From positions 1 to 11,964 of the forward strand of contig JAITOO010000065.1 in NCBI GenBank assembly GCA_031289875.1: a stretch of DNA of 11,964 nucleotides. Reading direction: 5' to 3'. Every line of letters starts with the position of its first letter. The stretch's first letter is position 1. Made by a program: the position numbers and the translations under genes. Positions 1 through 7,839 of this stretch are shown here, in pieces. The notes under the pieces were generated by a model. The model saw only the letters and a list, made by a program, of their open reading frames with translations, was not told where the DNA came from and searched no databases. The stretch comes from Flavobacteriaceae bacterium. Its GTDB lineage: Bacteria > Bacteroidota > Bacteroidia > Flavobacteriales > Weeksellaceae.

Positions 1-177
1 GAATCCCAACCCTTCTAAATATAAGTGAAGAGCGTGTTTCTTTATTTCTTTGGATTTTGCCGTAGACTTAATTTCAACTGTGAAATTACAACCACATTCT
101 TTGCATTTATAGCGTTGAAAGCCTTTAATCGTGCCTGATTTTACTTTCTTTTCACTGTTACACTTAGGACAATTCAT
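1..177 (-). CDS. IS1-type transposase InsA-like protein, N-terminal 59 residues (runs off left edge)
   Basis: Reading the minus strand from an ATG at 177 gives an open frame of 59 codons to the window edge. It starts MNCPKCNSEKKVKSG and contains a C2C2 zinc finger: CPKC at residues 3-6 and CKEC at 29-32, with an RYKCKECG signature. A basic, helix-forming stretch follows (KSKEIKKHALHLYLEG) that looks like the start of the helix-turn-helix region. This layout matches InsA, the short DNA-binding first protein of IS1-family elements, and the related N-terminal zinc-ribbon proteins of Bacteroidetes IS1 elements. InsA binds the element's ends and represses transposition; transposase is made by fusion to InsB. 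The insB-like part would lie left of the window, so intactness cannot be judged. The family call rests on the zinc-ribbon pattern only. Confidence 0.75.
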   Translation of the reverse strand, partial: MNCPKCNSEKKVKSGTIKGFQRYKCKECGCNFTVEIKSTAKSKEIKKHALHLYLEGLGF

Positions 178-189
178 CTCTTTTTTCCG

Positions 190-220
190 CAAAGATACAA
201 ATATATATTTAATTAGCAAT
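190..220 (-). promoter_or_regulatory. Promoter of the IS1-type insA-like gene
   Basis: On the minus strand two -7-type boxes of the Bacteroidetes form TAnnTTTG lie end to end: TATATTTG (205-198) and TATCTTTG (197-190). The second has an ATTG (220-217) 19 bp upstream, one mismatch from the -33 consensus TTTG. Transcription would begin near 183-186, a few bases before the ATG at 177. This puts the element's end to the right of about position 220. I could not place the terminal inverted repeat. Confidence 0.6.
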
Positions 221-224
221 GCCT

Positions 225-252
225 AAAAAACAATTCTAAAGAACTGTTTTTT
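225..252 (-). terminator. Hairpin downstream of tsaD, probable terminator
   Basis: Arms 225-236 and 241-252 are complementary over 12 bp with one mismatch (A233 against C244) around a TAAA loop. On the minus strand it reads A-rich arm, CAGTTC, loop, GAATTG, then a run of six T, which suits Rho-independent termination of tsaD about 60 bp after its stop. The sequence could instead belong to the end of the neighbouring IS element; I cannot separate the two. Confidence 0.5.
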
Positions 253-314
253 TATTGGTAAAACTTCGTTCGAACTGTTTTGCGAAAAGAATAGAAATAA
301 TTCTCGTTTGAATT

Positions 315-1331
315 TCAAATCCCATACCTCGCCGAAACAACGGTTTTGAGGTCGGCAAATTCTCCTTTTTCGTATTTTAGGCTTCCGACAATTGCAATCA
401 TGGCAGCATTGTCCGTAGTATATTCAAATCTGGGAATAAACGTTTTACAGCCATGCGCAACTTCTAACTCCTTGATTTTTTCCCGCAGTTTTGAATTGGC
501 GGAAACACCGCCTGCAATCGCTACATTTTTGATTTTCGTCTGTTCAATGGCAGATTTTAACTTCACCATCAGCGCATTTACAATCGTTTTCTGCACCGAA
601 GCGCACAAATCATTCAGGTTTTCTTGCACAAAATCAGGATTTTTTTGGATTTCTTTCTGCAAAAAATACAAAACCGAAGTCTTGATTCCGCTGAACGAAA
701 ATTTCAGTCCGTCCAATTTCGGCTGTGCAAACGCAAAGCGGTTTTCATCACCGCTTTTGGCAAGTTTGTCAATCAAATGTCCCGCAGGATAATTCAGTCC
801 AAGAAGTTTTCCGATTTTATCGAAAGCCTCTCCCGCAGCGTCGTCCAGCGTTTCGCCCAAAATTTCCATATCAAAAGCGTTGATGACTTTCACTATTTGA
901 GTATGCCCGCCGCTCACCGTCAGGCAGAGAAAAGGAAAAGAAACGGCTTCTTTGTCGGCATCTTCGATGAGATGAGCCAAGATGTGTCCTTGCATATGAT
1001 TAACCTCAATCAGAGGCACTTGCAAAGACATTGACAGCGACTTGGCAAAACTCGCTCCGACCAAAAGCGAACCGAGCAATCCGGGTCCTCGTGTAAAAGC
1101 TATCGCATCAATTTGATTTTTACGTATATTTGCTTCGTGAATGGCTTGATGTATCACAGGAATGATGTTTTGCTGATGTGCGCGCGAAGCGAGTTCGGGC
1201 ACAACGCCGCCATAGTTTTCGTGGATTTTCTGCGAAGCCACAGCGTTGGAAAGGACTTTGCGACCCCATATCACCGCTGCAGAGGTATCATCGCAAGACG
1301 ATTCGATTCCTAAAATAATGGGTGTTTTCAT
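315..1331 (-). CDS. tsaD: tRNA N6-adenosine threonylcarbamoyltransferase TsaD
   Basis: TsaD (formerly Gcp/YgjD) transfers the threonylcarbamoyl group from TC-AMP to A37 of ANN-decoding tRNAs, working in a cytoplasmic complex with TsaB and TsaE. The 338-residue product has the usual family length. It has the N-terminal ASKHA-fold start GIESSCDDTS (8-17), the metal-binding pair in HMQGH (His112 and His116), the nucleotide loop SGGHTQ (140-145), DDAAGEAFDK (163-172), GGVSAN (274-279) and the third metal ligand in TTDNAAM (Asp307). The start is secure because the family begins within a few residues of GIESSCDDT. It is divergent from tamB with three bases between start codons. TAA/TGA context is normal; the gene ends in TGA. 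All expected motifs are intact, so it should be functional. Confidence 0.97.
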   Translation of the reverse strand: MKTPIILGIESSCDDTSAAVIWGRKVLSNAVASQKIHENYGGVVPELASRAHQQNIIPVIHQAIHEANIRKNQIDAIAFTRGPGLLGSLLVGASFAKSLSMSLQVPLIEVNHMQGHILAHLIEDADKEAVSFPFLCLTVSGGHTQIVKVINAFDMEILGETLDDAAGEAFDKIGKLLGLNYPAGHLIDKLAKSGDENRFAFAQPKLDGLKFSFSGIKTSVLYFLQKEIQKNPDFVQENLNDLCASVQKTIVNALMVKLKSAIEQTKIKNVAIAGGVSANSKLREKIKELEVAHGCKTFIPRFEYTTDNAAMIAIVGSLKYEKGEFADLKTVVSARYGI

Positions 1332-1334
1332 ATT

Positions 1335-4300
1335 ATGACGGCAAATGTAAAAAAAAATAAAAAACTAACGCTTTTTCAAAAAATTCTCAAAAGAATTTTG
1401 TACGCTGCCTACGTGTTTCTTTTTCTGTTTCTGGCGTTGCTGGTCGTCCTCAACACGCCTTACATGAAAGAAAAAATTGCACACTATGCGGTTGATTTTC
1501 TGAATAATAAGTTCAAAACGCAGATTGCTTTCCAAAGCGTTGAGGTGGATTATTTGGGAAATGTCGTTTTTCATAATCTTTCTGCCAAAGACCATCACAG
1601 CTACGAATTTATCAAAATCAAGGAATTAAAAGCCTACACTAACACGCTTTCTCTGATTCGGAACACAAACAAAATCACGATTGACGAGTTAAAACTCACC
1701 GAGCCGGTCGTTCGGGTCATCACTTACAAAGGCGAAGAAAAGGACAATTTCACGATTTTTACTAAAAAATTTCAGTCAAAAGAAAAATCTCCCCGACCTT
1801 TTTATTTGAACGGCAGAGTGGATTTGGTAAACGGACAGTTGTCAATTGTCAATCAAAATCTTACGAAAAAAGAACAGACTTGGCTTGACGCTTCAAATTT
1901 AAATGTGAAGATTCCGAGTTTGAAAATCGCCGATTCCGACGTAACCGCCAACGTGGCTCAGTTTAGTTTTGACGGCAAACGCCGCAATGAAAAATATCAA
2001 CTCAAACAACTTTCAGGAAGCCTTCATTATTCCAATACTGATTTGTCTTTCAAAGATTTGACTTTGGAATCAAACACCTCTCTGCTGCTGGGAAATCTGA
2101 CCTTTACGCGGGACGCCAAAAACGGATTCGAAGATTTCGCCAACCGCGTGCATTGGGCTTTGGATTTGAAGGATGGAAGCAAAATTTCGGGCAGTGACCT
2201 TCGTTATTTTGTTCCGATTTGGACTTCCAACGCTGCTATGAACCTCTGCGGAACAGCCGACGGTGTTCTTAATAACCTGACATTGAAAAATCCTGTCGTT
2301 TCAGGGAACAATACTTTCTATTCCGCTGCTGTGCTGAATTTAAAAGACTTAGTGAGCAACGGCGGTCAAAAAAAATTTTCCATTAACACGCAAAACGCTC
2401 ATTTACAAACCTCTCTCGCTTCGCTGAAAACTTGGCTTCCGAAGTCCATCTCGGAGAAAATTCCCGATATTGTTTCCAAATTCGGAACGGCAAATTATAG
2501 AGGAAACCTCAGCCTTACGAAATCTCAAATCGTTTCTAAAGGCTCTCTAATCAGCGCATTGGGTGGTATTACCGCTGACGCTTCTCTGTCGGATTATTCG
2601 TCGGCTGCGCCGAAATACAAAGGAACTTTAATTGCAAATAATTTTAATCTTGCGCCTTTGACAAATACGCAGACGGTCGGAGCAGTAACAGGAAATATCA
2701 CTTTTGACGGCTCAGGTTTCAAACCCGAAAATATAAATACTTCGTTTAACGGCGTTATCAATCAGATAGTTATCAATGGAAAATCGATAGCTTCCGTAAC
2801 GGCTGCCGGTTCGCTGCGAAACAAACTCTTTGACGGTCAGATACATTCGCAAGACCCAAATGCCAATCTGGACTTTGACGGAACGTTTGATTTTTCTCAA
2901 GAAATGATGACAACCGATTTTGAGGCTCAAGTCAAACGATTGAATGTGAATTATTTCGCTGACGGATTGACTCAGGACATGTCTTTCTCGGGAAAAATAA
3001 AATCAAATCTGAAATTCAGCAGTTGGGACGATTTGACCGGACATATCGACATGCAGGAAATCACTTTGACAAGTCAGGAAAAACCGACGTATTTTGATGA
3101 TATTCAGATTAAAACAGGTTATGTCGAAGGACATCGCGAACTTGACATCTATTCTCAAAACATGATTTCTGCCAACATTTACGGAAATTACAAGTTGAAA
3201 GACGTTCCCGAAATGCTCAAAAACGGCGTGGGAAATCTTTTGGTAGATTACAGACCCAAGAAAGAATTTAAAAATCAGGAGTTTACCTTTGTTCTCGATG
3301 TGCAGGAAAAACTGTTCGACCTTTTCATGCTCGACGTTAATATATCTTCCGGCACAACGATTACAGGGAAATACGACGGAAACGACAACCAGTTGCAGGC
3401 TCAGTTGATTTCGGAATACATTTACTACAAAAATTTCAAAGTCATTGCTCCTAATTTGTATTTGAACACTGCCTCGCCCGACCGTCAGCTTTTCGGCTCG
3501 ATCGCCTCTTTCTATTCGGGAAATACGAAAATCGACGGCATTGATTTAAGCGGTTATAAAAAAAACGATTCGCTCTTTGCCGCCACAACTTTCCGTTATG
3601 GCAAAGACAATCCGACCAAATTCAACGTCAATTTGTACCAGACCCGAGAGGGGAATGACTTGATTTTCGGTTTTCGTCCATCCGACATTGCGCTGACGCA
3701 GGCAAAATGGACTATCAACCCCGATTTCAAGCCTGATGAATCCATTGCAAAATACAATCTCATCACGCAAAAATTGACGCTGGAAAAAGTCGTCGCCCGC
3801 TCCGGCAATGCAGAAATCGACCTGACGGGAATGTTCCATGACAAAAACAATTTCGATTTTGATTTGAATATGCTAAATGTCAAACTGGAACAAATCATTC
3901 CCCAAGACTTTCTGAAAGGCATAACCTTCAAGGGAACGGCAAACGGCACGGCAAAAGTCGTCAAAAATTCAAAAGAATTTAGTCCGCTCGTAGACATTAC
4001 CATTGACAGCGTGAGTTTTAACAATCAGCCTTTGGGCAATCTTGCCCTCAACGCCTCCTACGATTTGGAGCAAGACCGGTACATCATCGACAGCAAACTG
4101 ACATATCAAGAAAAAAACAATCTCTTGGCGAAAGGAACGATTACGAACAAAGCGGGAAAATCTCCGCAAATAGACCTGACTCTGTCCGCAGACAAGTTCA
4201 ACATTGCTCCGATTGGAACTTTCCTGCAAGGCATTTTCTCCAATTTCAGAGGTACCGCCACGGGCGAAGTTACAATTGCGGGAGACATCAACAAACCTAA

Positions 4301-5840
4301 ATATCAAGGCATTCTGACCATGGAAAAAGTCGGGTTCAAGGTCATTTATTTAGGCGTGGACTACCAACTGACCCAGCCCCAGGATTTGCAGATTTCCGAC
4401 GGAACTTTTCTTCTTGACAACATCGAACTGATGGACACCGGCGCAAAAACAAAAGGCATCGTTTCGGGCATGATTCTTACCCGCAATTTCAAAGAATGGG
4501 GATTGAACCTTGAATGCGAATCGGACAAGATGCTGGTGCTGCACACCACAGAAAAGGATAATGACCTTTTCTTCGGGACGGTTTATGCCAAGGGGAAATT
4601 CTACATTGGAGGTCCCGTACAGCATTTGGAAATCAGCACCGAAGTCAAAAAACCGGCTGTAGCTCTGGCAGGCAGCGAACTGACCATCAATACCAGCAGT
4701 ACTACCGTCGTTTCTGACGTTAAATTCATCAAATTCATTCCCGAACAGTTCAACGCCGACACCCCGCCGCCGCCGCAAGGTCCGACGGGTTTGGTCATCA
4801 ACTTGTCCCTATCGGCAAACCAAGAATCTTTGGTGCGGATTATTATCGACTCTCAAACGGAGGATAGGCTTGAAGTTCACGGAATTACGGACAACTTGAA
4901 ATTTAACATGAACGAGGCGGGAAAAATTACAATGGACGGAAAATATACTATCAAAGAAAACAGTTATTATTATTTCCAGACTTTCCTGAACAAGAAATTT
5001 ACCATCAAAGACGGAAGTTCCATTATTTGGGACGGACGCGGTCCTACGACTGCCACGCTCGACATCACCGCAAGTTATGACGCCGTTGTAAGCAACATCG
5101 GAGATTATTTGAACATTCCGACCGTTCCTGCTACCAACGTTACAGTACTCGCCCTCCTGAAAGGCAATCTGGCTCAGCCTCAGATGGCTTTCAACATCGA
5201 AGCCGATACGCCTTCTGCCATAAAAGAAGATTTGAAATCCAAACTTTCGACTAACGAAGAACGCTTGCAGCAATCAGCGGGAATCGTTCTCACAGGCGGA
5301 TTTATTGCGGGAAACATGACCAGCGGAAACTACGCTTCGTCTGCCTACGGCGTGGTTTTAAAGCAATTGACGAACGCTATTAACGGCATCAGCAAGAATT
5401 TCAATATAGATGTGGGTTACATTCCGGGTTCTTCCATGAATCAAACGAGCGACATGCTGTCTTTTGCACCGGCGCTGCAATTAAACTCCCGCATTAAGAT
5501 TGTCGGGTCATTTAATGTTCCTCTGGAACAAAAAAGCGCTTCCGACGTTTTGACCGCAGGCGGAAGCATTGATATTGACATTTCCAAATCAGGGAACAAC
5601 TCGCTGGTATTTTCAGGATTTTCCCAACCTTCCACCTTTGGAATTGAAAGCACCGTGGGCAATACGTCCAATCAAGCCAACGGTGTAAGGTTTGTTTTCA
5701 AAAAGAGTCTTAACAGGCTGTTTCCCAACCGACGGAACAGAAACAGCCAAACGCCTGTGGATTCTACCGCCATCAAGCAGGATACAGCTCAGGCTGAAAA
5801 AAAGACTTTGAAAAACGATAGCAAAAATGTAGAAAAATAA
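1335..5840 (+). CDS. tamB: Translocation and assembly module protein TamB (DUF490 family)
   Basis: TamB-family (AsmA-like) proteins are anchored in the inner membrane and span the periplasm as a long beta-taco. They act with a TamA/BamA-type outer-membrane protein in outer-membrane protein assembly or lipid transport. The 1501-residue product starts with a lysine-rich cytosolic stretch and one hydrophobic segment at about 20-40, then consists of repetitive beta-strand sequence with few cysteines. The C-terminal TamB domain is recognisable from about 1197 (GKYTIKENSYYYFQTFLNKK, then FTIKDGSSIIWDG, then ATLDITASYDA) and on to the usual RFVFKKSLNRLF close to the end. A short basic tail follows. 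A proline run (TPPPPQGP) sits near residue 1141. The ATG at 1335 is favoured because the next in-frame Met (44) lies after the membrane segment. The tsaD-tamB pairing is a familiar Bacteroidetes arrangement. No tamA homologue is in the window. Confidence 0.92.
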   Translation: MTANVKKNKKLTLFQKILKRILYAAYVFLFLFLALLVVLNTPYMKEKIAHYAVDFLNNKFKTQIAFQSVEVDYLGNVVFHNLSAKDHHSYEFIKIKELKAYTNTLSLIRNTNKITIDELKLTEPVVRVITYKGEEKDNFTIFTKKFQSKEKSPRPFYLNGRVDLVNGQLSIVNQNLTKKEQTWLDASNLNVKIPSLKIADSDVTANVAQFSFDGKRRNEKYQLKQLSGSLHYSNTDLSFKDLTLESNTSLLLGNLTFTRDAKNGFEDFANRVHWALDLKDGSKISGSDLRYFVPIWTSNAAMNLCGTADGVLNNLTLKNPVVSGNNTFYSAAVLNLKDLVSNGGQKKFSINTQNAHLQTSLASLKTWLPKSISEKIPDIVSKFGTANYRGNLSLTKSQIVSKGSLISALGGITADASLSDYSSAAPKYKGTLIANNFNLAPLTNTQTVGAVTGNITFDGSGFKPENINTSFNGVINQIVINGKSIASVTAAGSLRNKLFDGQIHSQDPNANLDFDGTFDFSQEMMTTDFEAQVKRLNVNYFADGLTQDMSFSGKIKSNLKFSSWDDLTGHIDMQEITLTSQEKPTYFDDIQIKTGYVEGHRELDIYSQNMISANIYGNYKLKDVPEMLKNGVGNLLVDYRPKKEFKNQEFTFVLDVQEKLFDLFMLDVNISSGTTITGKYDGNDNQLQAQLISEYIYYKNFKVIAPNLYLNTASPDRQLFGSIASFYSGNTKIDGIDLSGYKKNDSLFAATTFRYGKDNPTKFNVNLYQTREGNDLIFGFRPSDIALTQAKWTINPDFKPDESIAKYNLITQKLTLEKVVARSGNAEIDLTGMFHDKNNFDFDLNMLNVKLEQIIPQDFLKGITFKGTANGTAKVVKNSKEFSPLVDITIDSVSFNNQPLGNLALNASYDLEQDRYIIDSKLTYQEKNNLLAKGTITNKAGKSPQIDLTLSADKFNIAPIGTFLQGIFSNFRGTATGEVTIAGDINKPKYQGILTMEKVGFKVIYLGVDYQLTQPQDLQISDGTFLLDNIELMDTGAKTKGIVSGMILTRNFKEWGLNLECESDKMLVLHTTEKDNDLFFGTVYAKGKFYIGGPVQHLEISTEVKKPAVALAGSELTINTSSTTVVSDVKFIKFIPEQFNADTPPPPQGPTGLVINLSLSANQESLVRIIIDSQTEDRLEVHGITDNLKFNMNEAGKITMDGKYTIKENSYYYFQTFLNKKFTIKDGSSIIWDGRGPTTATLDITASYDAVVSNIGDYLNIPTVPATNVTVLALLKGNLAQPQMAFNIEADTPSAIKEDLKSKLSTNEERLQQSAGIVLTGGFIAGNMTSGNYASSAYGVVLKQLTNAINGISKNFNIDVGYIPGSSMNQTSDMLSFAPALQLNSRIKIVGSFNVPLEQKSASDVLTAGGSIDIDISKSGNNSLVFSGFSQPSTFGIESTVGNTSNQANGVRFVFKKSLNRLFPNRRNRNSQTPVDSTAIKQDTAQAEKKTLKNDSKNVEK
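1342..1349 (-). promoter_or_regulatory. Candidate -7 box for tsaD, inside tamB codons 3-5
   Basis: The minus strand reads TACATTTG at 1349-1342, a full match to the Bacteroidetes -7 consensus TAnnTTTG. A start point a few bases further on would fall at about 1335-1338, leaving a leader of only some 4-7 nt before the tsaD ATG at 1331. No well-placed -33 box is visible: a TTTG occurs at 1380-1377, but with a 27-bp spacer. It lies within the coding sequence of the opposite gene. Confidence 0.45.
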
Positions 5841-5876
5841 CAGAATCACATTCATGGTTTAATCAAATATTTTTGC

Positions 5877-5884
5877 TACCTTTG
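5877..5884 (+). promoter_or_regulatory. Candidate -7 box for the DUF362 lipoprotein gene
   Basis: TACCTTTG matches TAnnTTTG exactly and lies 28 bp before the ATG at 5913, predicting a leader of roughly 22 nt. The -33 region is weak: only ATG at 5854-5856 falls at the right distance. The box suggests that the lipoprotein gene can be transcribed apart from tamB, which ends 72 bp upstream with no hairpin between them. Confidence 0.55.
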
Positions 5885-5912
5885 AAAAGATAACTTAAAA
5901 TTTTTCCTTATT

Positions 5913-6950
5913 ATGAGAAAATGCCATCAACTCTTAGCAGGATTTTTCAGCTTAGCGGGATTGTTGTTTTTCGCAAGTTGTTCAACATCCATCAATAACA
6001 CAACAAATACTGTTCCTCCGAAAGCAGCAGGAAATTCGCTGCAAACGGCAGAAAATACCACACAAACTCCGCCGAAAGTCTATTTTATCAAAGACATTAC
6101 GCCCGAAAATCTGGTAAAAATCTACAACGCACTTGGTCGCGATTTGAAAGGAAAAGTCGCTGTGAAAATCAGCACAGGCGAGCCGGGTGGTCATCACTTT
6201 CTCGACCCGAACCTGATTAAAAACCTTGTGCAGCAACTCGACGGCACGATTGTGGAATGCAACACCGCCTATAAAGGACAACGCTCCGAAACGGAAAACA
6301 GCAAGAAAACGGCTGAAGCACATGGATTTACTGCTATTGCTCCCGTCGATATTCAGGACGAAGACGGCTCAATGACGCTTCCTTTCCCGAAGGGCGAAGT
6401 CATCAAAGAAGATTATGTCGGCACGCATTTTCCGAACTATAATTCATATTTGATTCTCTCACATTTCAAAGGTCATGCGATGGCAGGCTTCGGCGGTGCA
6501 TTGAAAAATATGTCTATCGGGATTGCTTCTGCCGAAGGCAAGGCGTGGATTCACAGCGGAGGAACGAGCCTGACCGATCCTTGGCACGGCAAACAGGACG
6601 ATTTTTTACAGGCAATGGCGGAAGCTGCGGGTGCGGTGATGAACCTGCTTGGCGACAACGTTGCCTATGTCAGCGTGATGAATCATTTGTCGATAGACTG
6701 CGACTGCTCTTCCCATCCTGCTCCGCCTGAACTGGACGACATCGGCATTTTGGCTTCACTTGACCCTGTCGCTTTAGACAAAGCCTGTGTGGATTTAATT
6801 TATCTGTCTGATACTCAGCGAAGCCAATCTCTTCGGGAGAGAATTGAATCAAAAAATGGAATGCTGACAATCGACCACGCCGAAAAACTCGGTCTCGGAA
6901 GCCAAAAATACGAGTTGATTGTGTTGGTAGATGTGCCGATGAGGAGATAA
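5913..6950 (+). CDS. DUF362 domain-containing lipoprotein
   Basis: The 345-residue product begins with a signal peptide ending in a lipobox (LFFASC, lipidated Cys23), followed by a Thr/Asn-rich linker to about residue 54. It is therefore likely exported and membrane-anchored. The rest matches DUF362: KVAVKISTGEPGGHHFLDP (81-99), SHFKGHAMAGFGGALKN (183-199), then SIGIAS, GKAWIHSGGT (209-218), MNHLSIDCDC (256-265) and DPVALDKACVDL (284-295). Some DUF362 proteins carry a 4Fe-4S ferredoxin insert after the GK segment; this one has none. Its cysteines after the lipid site are C116, C263, C265 and C292, and the CDC pair could bind a metal, but no reaction is known to me. It follows tamB by 72 bp with its own -7 box and converges on the Nudix regulator gene. 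The family name is secure; the function is unknown. Confidence 0.85.
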   Translation: MRKCHQLLAGFFSLAGLLFFASCSTSINNTTNTVPPKAAGNSLQTAENTTQTPPKVYFIKDITPENLVKIYNALGRDLKGKVAVKISTGEPGGHHFLDPNLIKNLVQQLDGTIVECNTAYKGQRSETENSKKTAEAHGFTAIAPVDIQDEDGSMTLPFPKGEVIKEDYVGTHFPNYNSYLILSHFKGHAMAGFGGALKNMSIGIASAEGKAWIHSGGTSLTDPWHGKQDDFLQAMAEAAGAVMNLLGDNVAYVSVMNHLSIDCDCSSHPAPPELDDIGILASLDPVALDKACVDLIYLSDTQRSQSLRERIESKNGMLTIDHAEKLGLGSQKYELIVLVDVPMRR

Positions 6951-6982
6951 AAATGAATTTGCATGAAAAATGCGGGCTAAGA

Positions 6983-7036
6983 TAATGAGCCATAATATTA
7001 CAGACAACTAACAGTGTCGTTAGCACATACTCATTA
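6983..7036. repeat. Nested inverted repeats between convergent genes
   Basis: In the 96-bp gap between the DUF362 gene and the Nudix gene, TAATGAG (6983-6989) pairs with CTCATTA (7030-7036), and inside it CTAAC (7008-7012) pairs with GTTAG (7019-7023) around a 6-nt loop. Short arms GCAT/ATGC (6961-6972) and GGCT/AGCC (6975-6991) are also present. There is no clear U-tract, so this is at best a weak bidirectional terminator or an RNA-folding element. Confidence 0.35.
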
Positions 7037-7046
7037 CCATTAGTAA

Positions 7047-7754
7047 TTACTTTTGTCTTTTAAAGGTATAAAGTTGTGCAGGCTTGTGAAGCACGCCCTT
7101 TTGTTTTTCGTCCAAAGCGACAAACTCATCTGAACGTTTGATGGATTTTCGGAAATTTCGCTTGTCGAGTTCTTTTTCCAAGATGATTTCATACAGTTTT
7201 TGCAACTGCACAAGCGTAAATTTTTTAGGAAGAAGTTGCACGCTGATATGGTTTGACTCCGTGTCCTTGCGCAGTTCCGTCAGTCCCCGCTCAATGATTC
7301 GGTTGTGGTCAAACGCAAGTTCCGGAATTTCGTGAATGCCTATCCACTCTGCATTTTCGGCAAAGGAAGAAGGCTCCAATAAATAATCTTCCATTCTTAC
7401 CAGCGAATAATAGCCGACAGTGATAATCCGCGCTTCGGGATGCTTCCTGATACGGTGCAGCCAAAGCTGGTCTTTGGGGTATTTGACCCGTTCAGGGTCG
7501 CCGAAAGTATGAAACTGTTTCAGGTACAAGCCGTCCAAACCTGTAAGCTCGAACAGCACGCGGTTAGCCGCTGCGTGCAAATGCTCGTCGTTCAGCACAT
7601 GGTCGCCGGGCAGAGCTTTTTGCGGTAATATGCCGGCATCAAGCCGGTCTTGTTCAATCAATAAAACTTTTAAGATATTATCATTGTCATCATATCCGAA
7701 AACCACACAGTCCACAGAAACGTCAAGAAATTTTTTTTCTTTCTGCCTTTGCAT
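7047..7754 (-). CDS. Nudix-domain winged-helix transcriptional regulator (NrtR/AraR-like)
   Basis: The 235-residue product has an N-terminal Nudix-fold domain (about 8-150) and a C-terminal winged helix (about 175-232) with the pattern FTLVQLQKLYEIILEKELDK, RNFRKSI, then KPAQLYTF. That pattern is typical of NrtR/AraR-type regulators, in which the Nudix domain senses a sugar or nucleotide ligand. The Nudix box (LPGDHV at 48-53, then RVLFELTGL at 65-73) lacks most of the acidic REUxEExGU residues, so hydrolysis is unlikely. I chose ATG 7754 (MQRQKEKKFLDVSVD) over the upstream in-frame ATG at 7814, because the extra 20 residues are hydrophobic and unlike the family, and because a good promoter (7772-7803) lies between the two starts. 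It is divergent from pfkA-gapA, which suggests control of sugar catabolism. The ligand and targets are inferred, not seen. Confidence 0.88.
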   Translation of the reverse strand: MQRQKEKKFLDVSVDCVVFGYDDNDNILKVLLIEQDRLDAGILPQKALPGDHVLNDEHLHAAANRVLFELTGLDGLYLKQFHTFGDPERVKYPKDQLWLHRIRKHPEARIITVGYYSLVRMEDYLLEPSSFAENAEWIGIHEIPELAFDHNRIIERGLTELRKDTESNHISVQLLPKKFTLVQLQKLYEIILEKELDKRNFRKSIKRSDEFVALDEKQKGVLHKPAQLYTFKRQK

Positions 7755-7771
7755 ATCTAAAATTAAGGCAA

Positions 7772-7803
7772 CAAATCTACTAATAAAATAAAAACTTACA
7801 GAC
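7772..7803 (-). promoter_or_regulatory. Promoter of the Nudix regulator gene
   Basis: On the minus strand TCTG (7802-7799) lies 19 bp before TAGATTTG (7779-7772), a full TAnnTTTG match. The predicted start near 7765 leaves about 10 nt before the ATG at 7754. It shares GTCTG and ATTAGTAnnTTTG, at identical spacing, with the opposing pfkA promoter. This supports the shorter start of the regulator. Confidence 0.7.
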
Positions 7804-7839
7804 AGATTTCCCAAAAATATTAAACATGATTTATATTAG

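Noticed and set aside
4809..5273. 154-codon open frame on the minus strand inside tamB, plus several other long antisense frames (3596-4024, 4350-4778)
   Set aside because: They overlap a well-supported coding frame, their translations match no family I recognise, and their length is explained by the codon pattern of tamB on the other strand.
7047..7754. Nudix protein as an active hydrolase
   Set aside because: The box reads RVLFELTGL where REUxEExGU is expected, and a clear winged helix follows.
7755..7814. Upstream ATG extending the Nudix regulator by 20 residues
   Set aside because: The extension is hydrophobic and unlike the family's N-terminus, and the best promoter lies downstream of that ATG.
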